Source of the DNA: Catellatospora sp. TT07R-123
Lineage (GTDB): Bacteria; Actinomycetota; Actinomycetes; Mycobacteriales; Micromonosporaceae
Reading direction: 5' to 3'
Assembly (NCBI RefSeq): GCF_018327705.1
Contig: NZ_BNEM01000001.1
Coordinates: 4,030,001 to 4,094,000, forward strand
Length of the DNA stretch: 64,000 nucleotides
Position numbers and translations under genes: made by a program. Numbering within the stretch: position 1 is the first letter of the stretch; every line of letters begins with the position of its first letter. This document shows, in pieces, positions 56,777 through 64,000 of the stretch. Under the pieces are notes generated by a model. It worked only from the letters and a program-made list of their open reading frames with translations, was not told the origin of the DNA and did not search any database.

Positions 56777-57922
56777 ATGTCCGCCGCTGCTGTGAACACC
56801 GACGAGCAGGCCGTCCTCACGGCGCTCGCCTCCGTGAACGACCCGGAGATCCGCCGTCCCATCACCGAGCTGGGGATGGTGGAGTCGGTCAAGGTCGACT
56901 CGGGCACGGCGCATGTCCGCATCCTGCTCACCGTCGCGGGCTGCCCGCTCAAGGACACCCTGCGCACCGACATCACCGCCGCCGCGACCACGGTCCCCGG
57001 CATCACCGCCGTCGAGATCGACTTCGGTGTGATGAGTCCCGACCAGCGCCAGGACCTGCAGAAGCGCCTGCGCGGCGGTGCCGCCGCCGAGCCGGTGATC
57101 CCGTTCTCGCAGCCCGGCAGCCGCACCCGCGTGTACGCGGTCGCCTCCGGCAAGGGCGGGGTCGGCAAGTCCAGCGTCACCGTCAACCTGGCCGCCGCGC
57201 TGGCCGCCCGGGGCATGTCCGTCGGCGTCGTCGACGCCGACATCTACGGCCACTCGGTGCCGCGCATGCTCGGCGTGGAAGGCCGCCCGACCCAGGTCGA
57301 AGACATGATCATGCCGCCGCAGGCGCACGGCGTGAAGGTCATCTCCATCGGTATGTTCACCAGCGGCAACGCCGCCGTCGTGTGGCGCGGGCCGATGCTG
57401 CACCGCGCCCTCCAGCAGTTCCTCGCCGACGTCTACTGGGGCGACCTCGACGTGCTGCTGCTCGACCTGCCGCCCGGCACCGGCGACATCGCCATCTCGC
57501 TGGCCCAGCTGCTGCCCACCGCCGAGATCCTGGTGGTCACCACGCCGCAGGCCGCTGCGGCCGAGGTCGCCGAGCGCGCGGGTGCCATCTCGTTGCAGAC
57601 CCATCAGCGCCTGGTCGGCGTCATCGAGAACATGTCCGGGCTGACCCTGCCCGACGGCACCGTCCTTGAGGTGTTCGGTTCCGGCGGCGGCCAGACCGTG
57701 GCCGACTCGCTGACCCGCCTCACCGGCGCGCAGGTGCCGCTGCTGGGCCAGATCCCGCTGGACACCGGCGTACGCGAGGCCGGCGACGACGGCACCCCCG
57801 TGGTGCTGAGCGCCCCCGACTCCCCCGCCGGCAAGGCCCTCAACGCCATCGCCGACCGCCTGGCCGTCCGCCGCGACTCCCTCATCGGCAAGTCCCTGGG
57901 CCTGTCCCCCGCCCGCAAGTAG
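56777..57922 (+). CDS. mrp: Mrp/ApbC-type iron-sulfur carrier ATPase
   Basis: Protein of 381 residues. An N-terminal MIP18 domain (DPEIRRPITELGMVESV, VAGCPLKD; residues ~10-90) is followed by a deviant P-loop GKGGVGKS at 125-132 and a switch PPGTGDIAISLAQLLP. It probably assembles or delivers Fe-S clusters. The CxxC that binds the cluster in many Mrp proteins is not seen: the corresponding site reads ENMSGLTLPDGT. The ATG is 6 nt after TAGCAT, so leaderless. Confidence 0.93.
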   Translation: MSAAAVNTDEQAVLTALASVNDPEIRRPITELGMVESVKVDSGTAHVRILLTVAGCPLKDTLRTDITAAATTVPGITAVEIDFGVMSPDQRQDLQKRLRGGAAAEPVIPFSQPGSRTRVYAVASGKGGVGKSSVTVNLAAALAARGMSVGVVDADIYGHSVPRMLGVEGRPTQVEDMIMPPQAHGVKVISIGMFTSGNAAVVWRGPMLHRALQQFLADVYWGDLDVLLLDLPPGTGDIAISLAQLLPTAEILVVTTPQAAAAEVAERAGAISLQTHQRLVGVIENMSGLTLPDGTVLEVFGSGGGQTVADSLTRLTGAQVPLLGQIPLDTGVREAGDDGTPVVLSAPDSPAGKALNAIADRLAVRRDSLIGKSLGLSPARK

Positions 57923-58158
57923 CCCGCGGCCCAGTTCCTCCCGCAGCCTGCCCGGCATGATCGTCGCCTGCGGTCCAAACCTGTGCCCCACGGCCAGGTC
58001 CTGACCGCAAGCGGCGATCATGCCTCCAGGCTGGCCGCGGCGACCATGCCTGGCAGCCGACGGGCACGGCGCTGGCCGCGGCGATCCTGCCCGCGGGCTG
58101 GCCGGTTTGATCGCTGTCTGCGGTCAGGAAACGGCCTTTGGGCGCGCTATTCGACCGA

Positions 58159-58201
58159 AAACGGCGATCACCGTCGGGGCAAACCCGGGTGATCGCCGTT
58201 T
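58159..58201. terminator. Bidirectional terminator between mrp and tatB
   Basis: A perfect 14-bp stem (AAACGGCGATCACC with GGTGATCGCCGTTT) with a 15-nt loop, between two convergent genes. With the A/T ends it resembles an intrinsic terminator in both directions. The preceding 230 nt (57923-58158) hold short GCGATCATGCC-like repeats and no gene. Confidence 0.85.
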
Positions 58202-58225
58202 CAGGTAGCGAAGGGGACGACGGGG

Positions 58226-58651
58226 TCAGGTCGCGTCGTCGAAGTTGTGGACCCGCGGGGCGGGGGCGGCGGGGGTCGCGGCCACCTCGGGCGACGGGGT
58301 AGTCGAGGTCATCGCGCTGATCGAGGTGCGGGTCTCCTGGGCGGAGCGTTTCACGCCGTCGACCTCGTTGCGCAGGTCCTGGTAGAGACCGGTGAGCGGG
58401 TTGCGCAGCGCGGCCTCGTCCTCCTCGCTGAGCAGGTGCTTGCGGACGAACGCCTTCGGGTTCAGGTCCTCGATGCGGATGTCCGTGCCGAGCTCGCGGC
58501 TGAGGTCGCCGGTGGCGTTGGTCGCCATGGCGCGCAGGTTGCGCAGCATGCGCATCCCGTCCTGGATGACCTTGGGCAACTTCTCGCCGAAGATCAGCAG
58601 GGCGAGCAGGAGCAGCCCGATGAACTCCCAGCTGTTCAGGTTGTCTAGCAC
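58226..58651 (-). CDS. tatB: Sec-independent protein translocase subunit TatB
   Basis: Protein of 141 residues from GTG 58651. A short N-terminal membrane helix (FIGLLLLALLIFGEKLP) followed by an amphipathic helix (VIQDGMRMLRNLRAMATNAT) is the TatA/B layout, and the length with acidic, Pro/Ala-rich C-terminus fits TatB. It assists export of folded proteins. It lies 65 nt downstream of htrA on the same strand, as in mycobacteria. Confidence 0.9.
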   Translation of the reverse strand: MLDNLNSWEFIGLLLLALLIFGEKLPKVIQDGMRMLRNLRAMATNATGDLSRELGTDIRIEDLNPKAFVRKHLLSEEDEAALRNPLTGLYQDLRNEVDGVKRSAQETRTSISAMTSTTPSPEVAATPAAPAPRVHNFDDAT

Positions 58652-58716
58652 TGCTGCCTCCCGACTGAGTTCCGCATCGGCAAGGGTACGTCTGCCCCAG
58701 CCCGGCGGGCCACCCC

Positions 58717-59991
58717 TCAGTCGGCGTCAGCGACGAGGGTCACCGACGTATCGTGCCTGGTAGACCCTCGTTTATAGGTCACTTTGACCACGTCACCCGG
58801 TGCAGCTTTCCGCACAAGTGCGATGAGATCCGTGGGCTCGCTGACGACGTGCCCGCCGTAGGCGACCACCACGTCGCCGGTACGCATGCCCGCTTCGGCG
58901 GCCGGCCCCAGGGACACCACCTGCCCCAGCTTCACCCCGCCCGCCGGGCCGCGGAACGAGTCCTCCAGCTCGGCGCCGATCACGGTCCGGTGCGCCCGGC
59001 CCTCCGCGATGATCTCGTCGGCCACGCGGCGGGCGTGGTTGATCGGGATGGCGAAGGCCAGGCCGATGTTGCCCGCCGAATCCTCACTGCCCGCCATCGA
59101 CTTGATCACGGCGTTGATGCCGACGACCTGCCCGGCCGCGTCGACCAGCGGGCCGCCGGAGTTGCCGTGGTTGACCGCGGCGTCGGTCTGGATCGCCGCG
59201 TAGTAGCGGGTGGTGCCGTTGTCGGCGGCGGTGGCGATGGGCCGGTCCAGCGCGCTGACGATGCCTGCGGTCACCGTGCCGCGCAGCGCCAGCGGCGAGC
59301 CGACCGCGACCACCGCGTCGCCCACCGCGACCGTGTCCGAGTCGCCCAGCACGGCGGGTGTCACCTGGTGCTTGCCCTGGATCTGGAGCACGGCGACGTC
59401 GGACTCGGGGTCGGAGCCGACCAGCTTGGCGGGTGAGGTGCTGCCGTCGTCGAAGATCACGGTGGCCACGCCGGAGCCGCCCGAGACCACGTGGTCGTTG
59501 GTGACCACGTATCCGGAGGAGGTGACGACGAAGCCGGAGCCCAGTGAGACGCTGCCGTCGACCGGCACCCGGACCGTCACCACGCTGGGCAGGACCATGC
59601 GGGCGACGGCGGCCAGGGAATCGGGGGCGCGCTGCACCGGCGAGCTGCCGGGGGCGCCGAGCACCGAGCGGACCGTGACCGGATCGTCGCTGAAACGTAC
59701 GCCCATCGCGCCGCCGAGCACTCCGGCGAGCAGCCCCGCGAGCACCGCCGCTCCGGCGACTGTCCACAACGTACGACGTCGGGTATGGTCGGGCTCGGCC
59801 AGCGGCTCGGGCGAGGGCTCGTGCGTCCGCTCCACGGGCGGCGTCAGCGTCGCCGGCGAGTGCGGATCACGCCACGGATCGTTGAGCGCATCGGACCACC
59901 AATGCGACGCCGGTGCGACAGCCGGCGGCGTGCTGCGTGCCGCCGCGCGATCCTCGTCATCCGGTCGGCGATAAACCCAGCCGTCGGTCAC
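58717..59991 (-). CDS. htrA: HtrA/DegP-type membrane serine protease with PDZ domain
   Basis: Protein of 424 residues from GTG 59991 (VTDGWVYRRP); a longer frame starts at ATG 60051. A Pro-rich cytoplasmic N-terminus and one helix (77-97) precede an S1C protease domain with the catalytic triad His167, Asp198 and Ser278 (VVTNDHVV, ESDVAVL, NHGNSGGPL) and a C-terminal PDZ domain. It handles envelope stress. It sits next to tatB as in M. tuberculosis, but sigE and rseA, which accompany it there, are absent. Confidence 0.93.
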   Translation of the reverse strand: MTDGWVYRRPDDEDRAAARSTPPAVAPASHWWSDALNDPWRDPHSPATLTPPVERTHEPSPEPLAEPDHTRRRTLWTVAGAAVLAGLLAGVLGGAMGVRFSDDPVTVRSVLGAPGSSPVQRAPDSLAAVARMVLPSVVTVRVPVDGSVSLGSGFVVTSSGYVVTNDHVVSGGSGVATVIFDDGSTSPAKLVGSDPESDVAVLQIQGKHQVTPAVLGDSDTVAVGDAVVAVGSPLALRGTVTAGIVSALDRPIATAADNGTTRYYAAIQTDAAVNHGNSGGPLVDAAGQVVGINAVIKSMAGSEDSAGNIGLAFAIPINHARRVADEIIAEGRAHRTVIGAELEDSFRGPAGGVKLGQVVSLGPAAEAGMRTGDVVVAYGGHVVSEPTDLIALVRKAAPGDVVKVTYKRGSTRHDTSVTLVADAD

Positions 59992-60071
59992 TGACCAGCC
60001 CCCCGTCCGTCCCCGGCTCCAGGATGGCACGGTTCTAACGTGAAAAATCACTGTTCGCGGAAGGTGCGCAC

Positions 60072-60686
60072 ATGACGACGCTGCAGCGCCAGCCTGGACC
60101 CGCTTCGGACTTCCCGGGGTCTTTCGTCCCGGAGGACCTGATCGCGCAGACGGCCCGCGGGCTGGCCGTGGAGGTGGGCCTGCAACCGGTGTCCCCGGCG
60201 GTCGGCGCGGCGCTGCGGATGCTGGCCGGGGCGTGCGGCGCCCGCGCCGTGGTGGAGATCGGGACGGGCACCGGGGTCAGCGGGCTGTGGCTGCTGCGCG
60301 GCATGCGCCCCGACGGGGTGCTCACCACCATCGAGCGGGAGTCCGAGCACCAGCGCATGGCCCGGCGGCTGTTCGTCGAGGCGGGGTTCCCGGCCTCGCG
60401 CACCCGGGTGATCACCGGGCGGGCGCTGGAGGTGCTGCCGCGTCTGGCCGACGGGGCATACGACCTGGTCTTCGTCGACGCCGAGCCCACCGAGTACGCG
60501 TCGTGCGTGCACGAGTCGCTCCGGCTGCTGCGCCCCGGCGGCCTGGTGGTGCTGCACGGCGTGCTGACCACCGGCCGCGACGTGTTCACCGTACGCGAGG
60601 TGGCCCTGGCCATCCGGGACGACGAGCGCTGGCAGCCCGCCGTGCTGCCGATCGGCGAGGGCCTGCTCGCCGCGGTGAAGGCCTAG
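60072..60686 (+). CDS. O-methyltransferase (family 3)
   Basis: SAM-dependent methyltransferase of 204 residues with the SAM motif VVEIGTGTGVSGLWLL and YDLVFVDAEPTEY. GGAAGG precedes the ATG. It is homologous to the mycobacterial enzyme Rv1220c (from memory), divergent from htrA and sharing its neighbourhood. Target unknown. Its stop codon overlaps that of pepA in the tetranucleotide CTAG. Confidence 0.9.
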   Translation: MTTLQRQPGPASDFPGSFVPEDLIAQTARGLAVEVGLQPVSPAVGAALRMLAGACGARAVVEIGTGTGVSGLWLLRGMRPDGVLTTIERESEHQRMARRLFVEAGFPASRTRVITGRALEVLPRLADGAYDLVFVDAEPTEYASCVHESLRLLRPGGLVVLHGVLTTGRDVFTVREVALAIRDDERWQPAVLPIGEGLLAAVKA

Positions 60687-62146
60687 GCCGCGAGCCCCTG
60701 CAACCAGCGGACCAGGGTGCGCACACCCCAGCCGGTGGCGCCCTTGACCAGCTCGCCGTCGGTGCCGCCGCTCCAGGACGGGGCCGACATGTCCACGTGC
60801 AGCCACCGGTCGCGCAGCGGTCCGGCGAACTCGCGCAGGTAGAGCGCGGCCGTGATGGCGCCCGGGTTGCCCGCGGCGTTGTTGAGGTCCGCGATCTCGG
60901 CGGCGACGTCCTTGACGTACTCGTCGGCCAGCGGCAGGCGCCAGACCAGCTCGCCCGCCTGCGCGGCGGCGGTGCCGATCCCGGCCACCAGCTCCTCGTT
61001 GTCGCTGAACACCGCGGCGGTCTTCTTGCCCAGCGCGACCCGCGACGCCCCGGTCAGGGTGGCCAGGTCGAGCAGCAGGTCGGGCTCCAGGCGGGCCACC
61101 GCGTACGCCATCGCGTCGGCGAGCACGACCCGCCCCTCCGCGTCGGTGCTGTGCACCTCGGAGGTGAGGCCGCCGTAGTGGGTGACGACGTCGCCGGAGC
61201 GCCAGGAGCTGCCGGAGACCATGTTCTCGGCCAGCGGCGCCAGCACGGTGACGCGCACCGGCAGGTCCAGCTCGGCCGCGGCCAGGATGGTGGCGCAGAC
61301 GGTCGCGGCGGCCCCCATGTCCTTGCGCATCAGCTGCATGGCCTCGGTCGGCTTGATGTCGATGCCGCCGGTGTCGAACGTGATGCCCTTGCCGACCAGC
61401 ACCACGTGCCGGGTGGCGCCCTCGGGCGCCCAGCTCAGCTGGAGCAGGCGCGGCGGCTGGGCCGAGCCGCCGCCGACGGCGAGGATGCCGCCGAAGCCCT
61501 CGGCCGCGAGCTGGTCCTGGTCGCGCACGGTCGCGGTGACGCGGGCCCCGGTGCGGGCGAGCACCTGCTCGACGAACCAGGCGGGGGTCTTGAGCTGCGA
61601 CGGGGTGTTGGTGAGGTCCCGGGCGAAGCGGGTGAGGTCGGACACCGTACGCGCGGCCGCCAGCGCCGCCTCGCGCTCCGGCGTGGCCGCCACCGCCACG
61701 GTGACCTGGGCCAGCTTCGGCGCGGCGTCGGCCTTCGGCTCGATCATCGCGAACCGGTACGACGCCAGCCACAGCCCCTCGGCCAGGCCGCGCAGGGCCG
61801 CGTCGGTGAGCTCGGCCGGGGCCAGCACGGTCAGCTCCGCCTCGCGGACGGCGGCACGGGCCAGCGCCGCGCCGGCGGTCCGCCAGCCGGCCTCGTCACC
61901 GGCACCGACGCCGACCAGCAGCAGCTTCGACGGCTGCCGCAGCGGGCGGGGCAGCGACTGCACCGAGCCGGCCGCCCCCTTGTGCTCGGTCTCGGCCAGG
62001 TAGGCCGCCGCCTCGGCGGCGACGTCGTCGGGCAGCAGGCCAGGCGTGATCGCGACCGGCGCTCCGCCGTCCGCCGCCGGCACCGGGACCGCCACGCAGC
62101 CCTGCGCCGACTCCGGTCGCGCGCCACCGAGTCGAATGTCGATCAT
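60683..62146 (-). CDS. pepA: Leucyl aminopeptidase (M17)
   Basis: Dinuclear metallo-aminopeptidase of 487 residues from ATG 62146 (MIDIRLGGARPESAQG), with GGAGG 8 nt upstream. The active-site region is GKGITFDTGGIDIKP with the catalytic Lys, and the signature NTDAEGRL reads STDAEGRV here, keeping the metal-binding Asp and Glu and the Arg. It removes N-terminal residues from peptides in the cytoplasm. An extra start at 62167 is less likely. Confidence 0.94.
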   Translation of the reverse strand: MIDIRLGGARPESAQGCVAVPVPAADGGAPVAITPGLLPDDVAAEAAAYLAETEHKGAAGSVQSLPRPLRQPSKLLLVGVGAGDEAGWRTAGAALARAAVREAELTVLAPAELTDAALRGLAEGLWLASYRFAMIEPKADAAPKLAQVTVAVAATPEREAALAAARTVSDLTRFARDLTNTPSQLKTPAWFVEQVLARTGARVTATVRDQDQLAAEGFGGILAVGGGSAQPPRLLQLSWAPEGATRHVVLVGKGITFDTGGIDIKPTEAMQLMRKDMGAAATVCATILAAAELDLPVRVTVLAPLAENMVSGSSWRSGDVVTHYGGLTSEVHSTDAEGRVVLADAMAYAVARLEPDLLLDLATLTGASRVALGKKTAAVFSDNEELVAGIGTAAAQAGELVWRLPLADEYVKDVAAEIADLNNAAGNPGAITAALYLREFAGPLRDRWLHVDMSAPSWSGGTDGELVKGATGWGVRTLVRWLQGLAA

Positions 62147-62269
62147 GATTCGCACCTCCACCGCCACGTAACCAGCCGCCTGACCCTACCGCGTTCCACC
62201 CGGCCACCGGCCGCGGCCGAGGCGGAACGCCGCCGCCAGGTCAGGCAGCGGTTTCGGGGCAAAGGGCGA

Positions 62270-62295
62270 GGTGCCGCGCGCTCGCGCGCGGCACC
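62270..62295 (-). terminator. Terminator after the DUF3117 gene
   Basis: A perfect 11-bp stem (GGTGCCGCGCG with CGCGCGGCACC) closed by a CTCG tetraloop, about 100 nt beyond the DUF3117 stop and before pepA. Confidence 0.75.
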
Positions 62296-62396
62296 CGGAG
62301 CACAGTTGCCGTGGAGGGGGCGAGCCGACCGGGAGCGCCGTCGGCACGGCGGCGGACCCGGGCGGGGGGTGTGCCTTGCTTGTTACTGAGCCGTCG

Positions 62397-62564
62397 TCAG
62401 CCGACGGCGAGCTTGAGCGCCTCGCCCAGGGCAGTGGCCTCGTCTGGTGTCATCTCCACCACAAGCCGCCCGCCGCCCTCCAGCGGCACGCGCATGACGA
62501 TTCCCCGGCCCTCTTTGGTGACCTCCAGCGGACCGTCGCCCGTCCGCGGCTTCATCGCCGCCAT
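62397..62564 (-). CDS. DUF3117 protein
   Basis: A conserved actinobacterial protein of 55 residues (MAAMKPRTGDGPLEVTKEGR, ending GEALKLAVG). It is missed by ORF scans with a longer minimum. GAGGGGAGA precedes the ATG. Function unknown. It is often a single gene between unrelated neighbours, as here. The 289 nt upstream (62565-62853) hold its promoter region and the PaaX operator candidate but no gene. Confidence 0.92.
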   Translation of the reverse strand: MAAMKPRTGDGPLEVTKEGRGIVMRVPLEGGGRLVVEMTPDEATALGEALKLAVG

Positions 62565-62803
62565 GTGTGTCTCCCCTCAGACTTGCCAGACCTGCACCCG
62601 GGTTGGAATGCAAGACTTCGGCGGGCCTCCCCGCCTTGCAACGCCCGACATCCGGCCTGGCGGACCTGCCCGAAGGCTGCCCGTCGCGGCCGCGCGCCGT
62701 CGTACGCTGTCCGGCACCCGTCACGGTTGGGTGAGCCGTGCGTGGGTGCCGACCAATGATTTTCCCTGATGGACCACGCGAAGCCCAAACCGGGCCGGTC
62801 ACG

Positions 62804-62844
62804 TTGTGACATCATCTCGCCACCACAGTTCACATCTGTCACAA
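62804..62844. promoter_or_regulatory. Inverted repeat before paaX, possible PaaX operator
   Basis: TTGTGACA (62804-62811) and TGTCACAA (62837-62844) are perfect inverted 8-mers 25 nt apart. The second lies 9 nt before the paaX ATG. Autoregulation by PaaX would fit, but this motif is not one I can cite as a known PaaX site. Confidence 0.5.
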
Positions 62845-62853
62845 TCACCCCTC

Positions 62854-63651
62854 ATGCAGGCCCGTTCCGCACTCTTCGACCTCTACGGTGATCACCTGCG
62901 ACAACGTGGCGGAAGGGCGCCGATCGCGGCCCTGATCCGGCTGCTCGCGCCGCTCGGCGTCGCGGCGCCCGCCGTCCGTACGGCGGTGTCCCGGATGGTG
63001 CGACAGGGCTGGCTCGCGCCCGTACGCCTGCCCTCAGGCCCCGGATACCAGCTGACGCCGCGCGCGGTGCGCCGCCTCGACGAGGCCGCGGCGCGCATCT
63101 ACCGCACCGGCCGGGGCGGCTGGGACGGCCGCTTCGACCTGATCGTCGTCGCGCTGCCGGAACCGGCGGCGCTGCGGCGCACCGAACGCGACCGCCTCGC
63201 CGCCGACCTGGCCTTCCTCGGGTACGGCCGCCTGGAGCAGTCGGTCTGGATCGCCGCCCGCCCGGCCGGGGAGGCCGACCAGCTCCTCGTCGACGCCGGG
63301 GTGCGCTTCGACCGGTTCTCGGCGACCCACACCGGCGGCGACTCGGCCGCGATGATCTCCCGAGCCTGGAACATCTCCGCCGTCGGCGCCGCATACTCAG
63401 GGTTCGTGGCACAGCTCACTCCGGCCGTCAGCGCCGTCACCAGGCTCACCGACGACCGCAGCGCGTACGCGACCCGCTGCGCCCTGGTCCACGCCTGGCG
63501 CGCGTTCCTCTTCCGCGACCCCCAGCTGCCCGCCTCCGTGCTGCCGCCCGACTGGCCCGGCACCGCGGCGGCCGCGTTCTTCGACCGGCACGCAGCCCGG
63601 CTGCGGCCCGCCGCCGACCGTTTCGTCGATCACTGCCTCAGGGAGAACTGA
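62854..63651 (+). CDS. paaX: PaaX-family transcriptional repressor
   Basis: Regulator of 265 residues: a winged helix-turn-helix N-terminus (MQARSALFDLYGDHLRQRGGRAPIAALIRLLAPLGVAAPAVRTAVSRMVRQGW) and the PaaX central and C-terminal domains (SVWIAARP, WRAFLFRDPQLPASVLPPDWPG). In other bacteria PaaX controls phenylacetate breakdown and responds to phenylacetyl-CoA. There is no ribosome site before ATG 62854, suggesting leaderless translation. It overlaps the enoyl-CoA hydratase gene (TGATG), so the two are coupled. Confidence 0.9.
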   Translation: MQARSALFDLYGDHLRQRGGRAPIAALIRLLAPLGVAAPAVRTAVSRMVRQGWLAPVRLPSGPGYQLTPRAVRRLDEAAARIYRTGRGGWDGRFDLIVVALPEPAALRRTERDRLAADLAFLGYGRLEQSVWIAARPAGEADQLLVDAGVRFDRFSATHTGGDSAAMISRAWNISAVGAAYSGFVAQLTPAVSAVTRLTDDRSAYATRCALVHAWRAFLFRDPQLPASVLPPDWPGTAAAAFFDRHAARLRPAADRFVDHCLREN

Positions 63652-64000
63652 TGTCCGCACCGCTGCTCGTCGACCGCACCGACGGCGTCGCCACGGTGAC
63701 CATGAACCGCCCCGACTCGCTGAACTCGCTGGACGTGGCGCTGAAGGAGGCCCTGCGGGACACCTTCCTGGAGCTCGCCACCGACGCGACCTGCCGGGCC
63801 GTGGTGCTCGCCGGTGCCGGGCGGGCCTTCTGCGTCGGGCAGGACCTGCGCGAGCACCTGTCCGCGCTGGAGACCAAGGCGCCGCTGGACACCGTGTCCG
63901 AGCACTACAACCCGATGGTCACCGCGCTGGCGGCGCTGCCGCAGCCGGTCGTGGCCGCGGTGCGCGGCGCCGCCGCGGGCGCGGGTGCGGGCCTGGCGTT
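63651..64000 (+). CDS. paaG: Enoyl-CoA hydratase/isomerase, PaaG-like, C-terminus missing
   Basis: First 116 codons of a crotonase-fold enzyme: MSAPLLVDRTDGVATVTMNRPDSLNSLD, AVVLAGAGRAFCVGQDLREHL and a start of the oxyanion-hole segment ALPQPVVAAVRGAAAGAGAGLA. The CoA-binding and oxyanion pattern is intact as far as seen. Coupled to paaX by TGATG, it is likely part of phenylacetyl-CoA or related aromatic breakdown. The rest lies beyond the window. Confidence 0.88.
   Translation, partial: MSAPLLVDRTDGVATVTMNRPDSLNSLDVALKEALRDTFLELATDATCRAVVLAGAGRAFCVGQDLREHLSALETKAPLDTVSEHYNPMVTALAALPQPVVAAVRGAAAGAGAGLA

Overview
The window reads as about 64 kb of chromosome from a high-GC actinomycete, most likely of the family Micromonosporaceae. 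This is inferred from the very high GC content, frequent GTG starts, several apparently leaderless genes, and actinobacterial marker genes (MoeZ, DUF3107, DUF3117, DUF3152, HadA/HadB, actinobacterial-type Mrp and MgtE-like proteins). There is no insertion sequence, prophage or CRISPR array; this is core chromosome with dispersed palindromic repeats.

Layout. 1-12.4 kb, all minus strand: the transcription/translation superoperon rpoC (3' part missing), rpoB, rplL, rplJ, rplA, rplK, nusG, secE, tRNA-Trp, hadB, hadA, rpmG, tRNA-Met, tRNA-Thr, with readable promoters, an L10 leader with an intrinsic attenuator, and strong terminators. 12.5-15.8 kb: a membrane GAF-GGDEF-EAL protein preceded, 40 nt upstream on the same strand, by a small exported-looking peptide with three EFQWS motifs; beyond it lie a decayed kinase-like tail and a small leaderless gene with a LexA-like box. 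15.9-19.9 kb: a MEDS-STAS/RsbW-like regulatory pair, two small proteins, tRNA-Tyr, yajQ and htpX. 20-29.7 kb: a partial complex I cluster (nuoB, C, H, I, J, K, L, M, N; no A, D, E, F, G), with an ECF sigma gene and partner placed divergently between nuoB and nuoC.

29.7-37.6 kb: a hypothetical protein, a GPH-type transporter, a gamma-glutamyltranspeptidase homologue, an alkyltransferase-like DNA repair gene bracketed by two 60-bp inverted repeats, proB-proA and a squalene-cyclase-like protein. 37.7-47.1 kb: a block whose order resembles Mycobacterium tuberculosis Rv3206c-Rv3211 (from memory): moeZ, two tandem DUF3152 zincins, a long Ala/Pro-rich protein, TetR, DUF3107, a ferritin-like protein and a RhlE-type helicase. 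47.3-54.7 kb: heme oxygenase fused to DUF2470 under an IdeR-like iron box, an unknown protein, a methyltransferase, a DUF4190 protein, an SDR, an EamA transporter, a HAD protein and an unknown protein.

54.8-62.6 kb: a block resembling M. tuberculosis Rv1232c-Rv1220c (from memory): PRC/MgtE-N/CBS protein, DUF1003, mrp, tatB, htrA and an O-methyltransferase, but without sigE and rseA; then pepA and DUF3117. 62.8 kb to the end: paaX and the start of a paaG-like enoyl-CoA hydratase gene, with an inverted repeat that may be the PaaX operator.

The most interesting candidate for something undescribed is the EFQWS repeat peptide next to a membrane-anchored c-di-GMP turnover protein: a possible exported peptide and sensor pair. 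Other points worth following are the LexA-boxed small gene, the partial nuo cluster with an embedded sigma factor, and several families of structured intergenic repeats.
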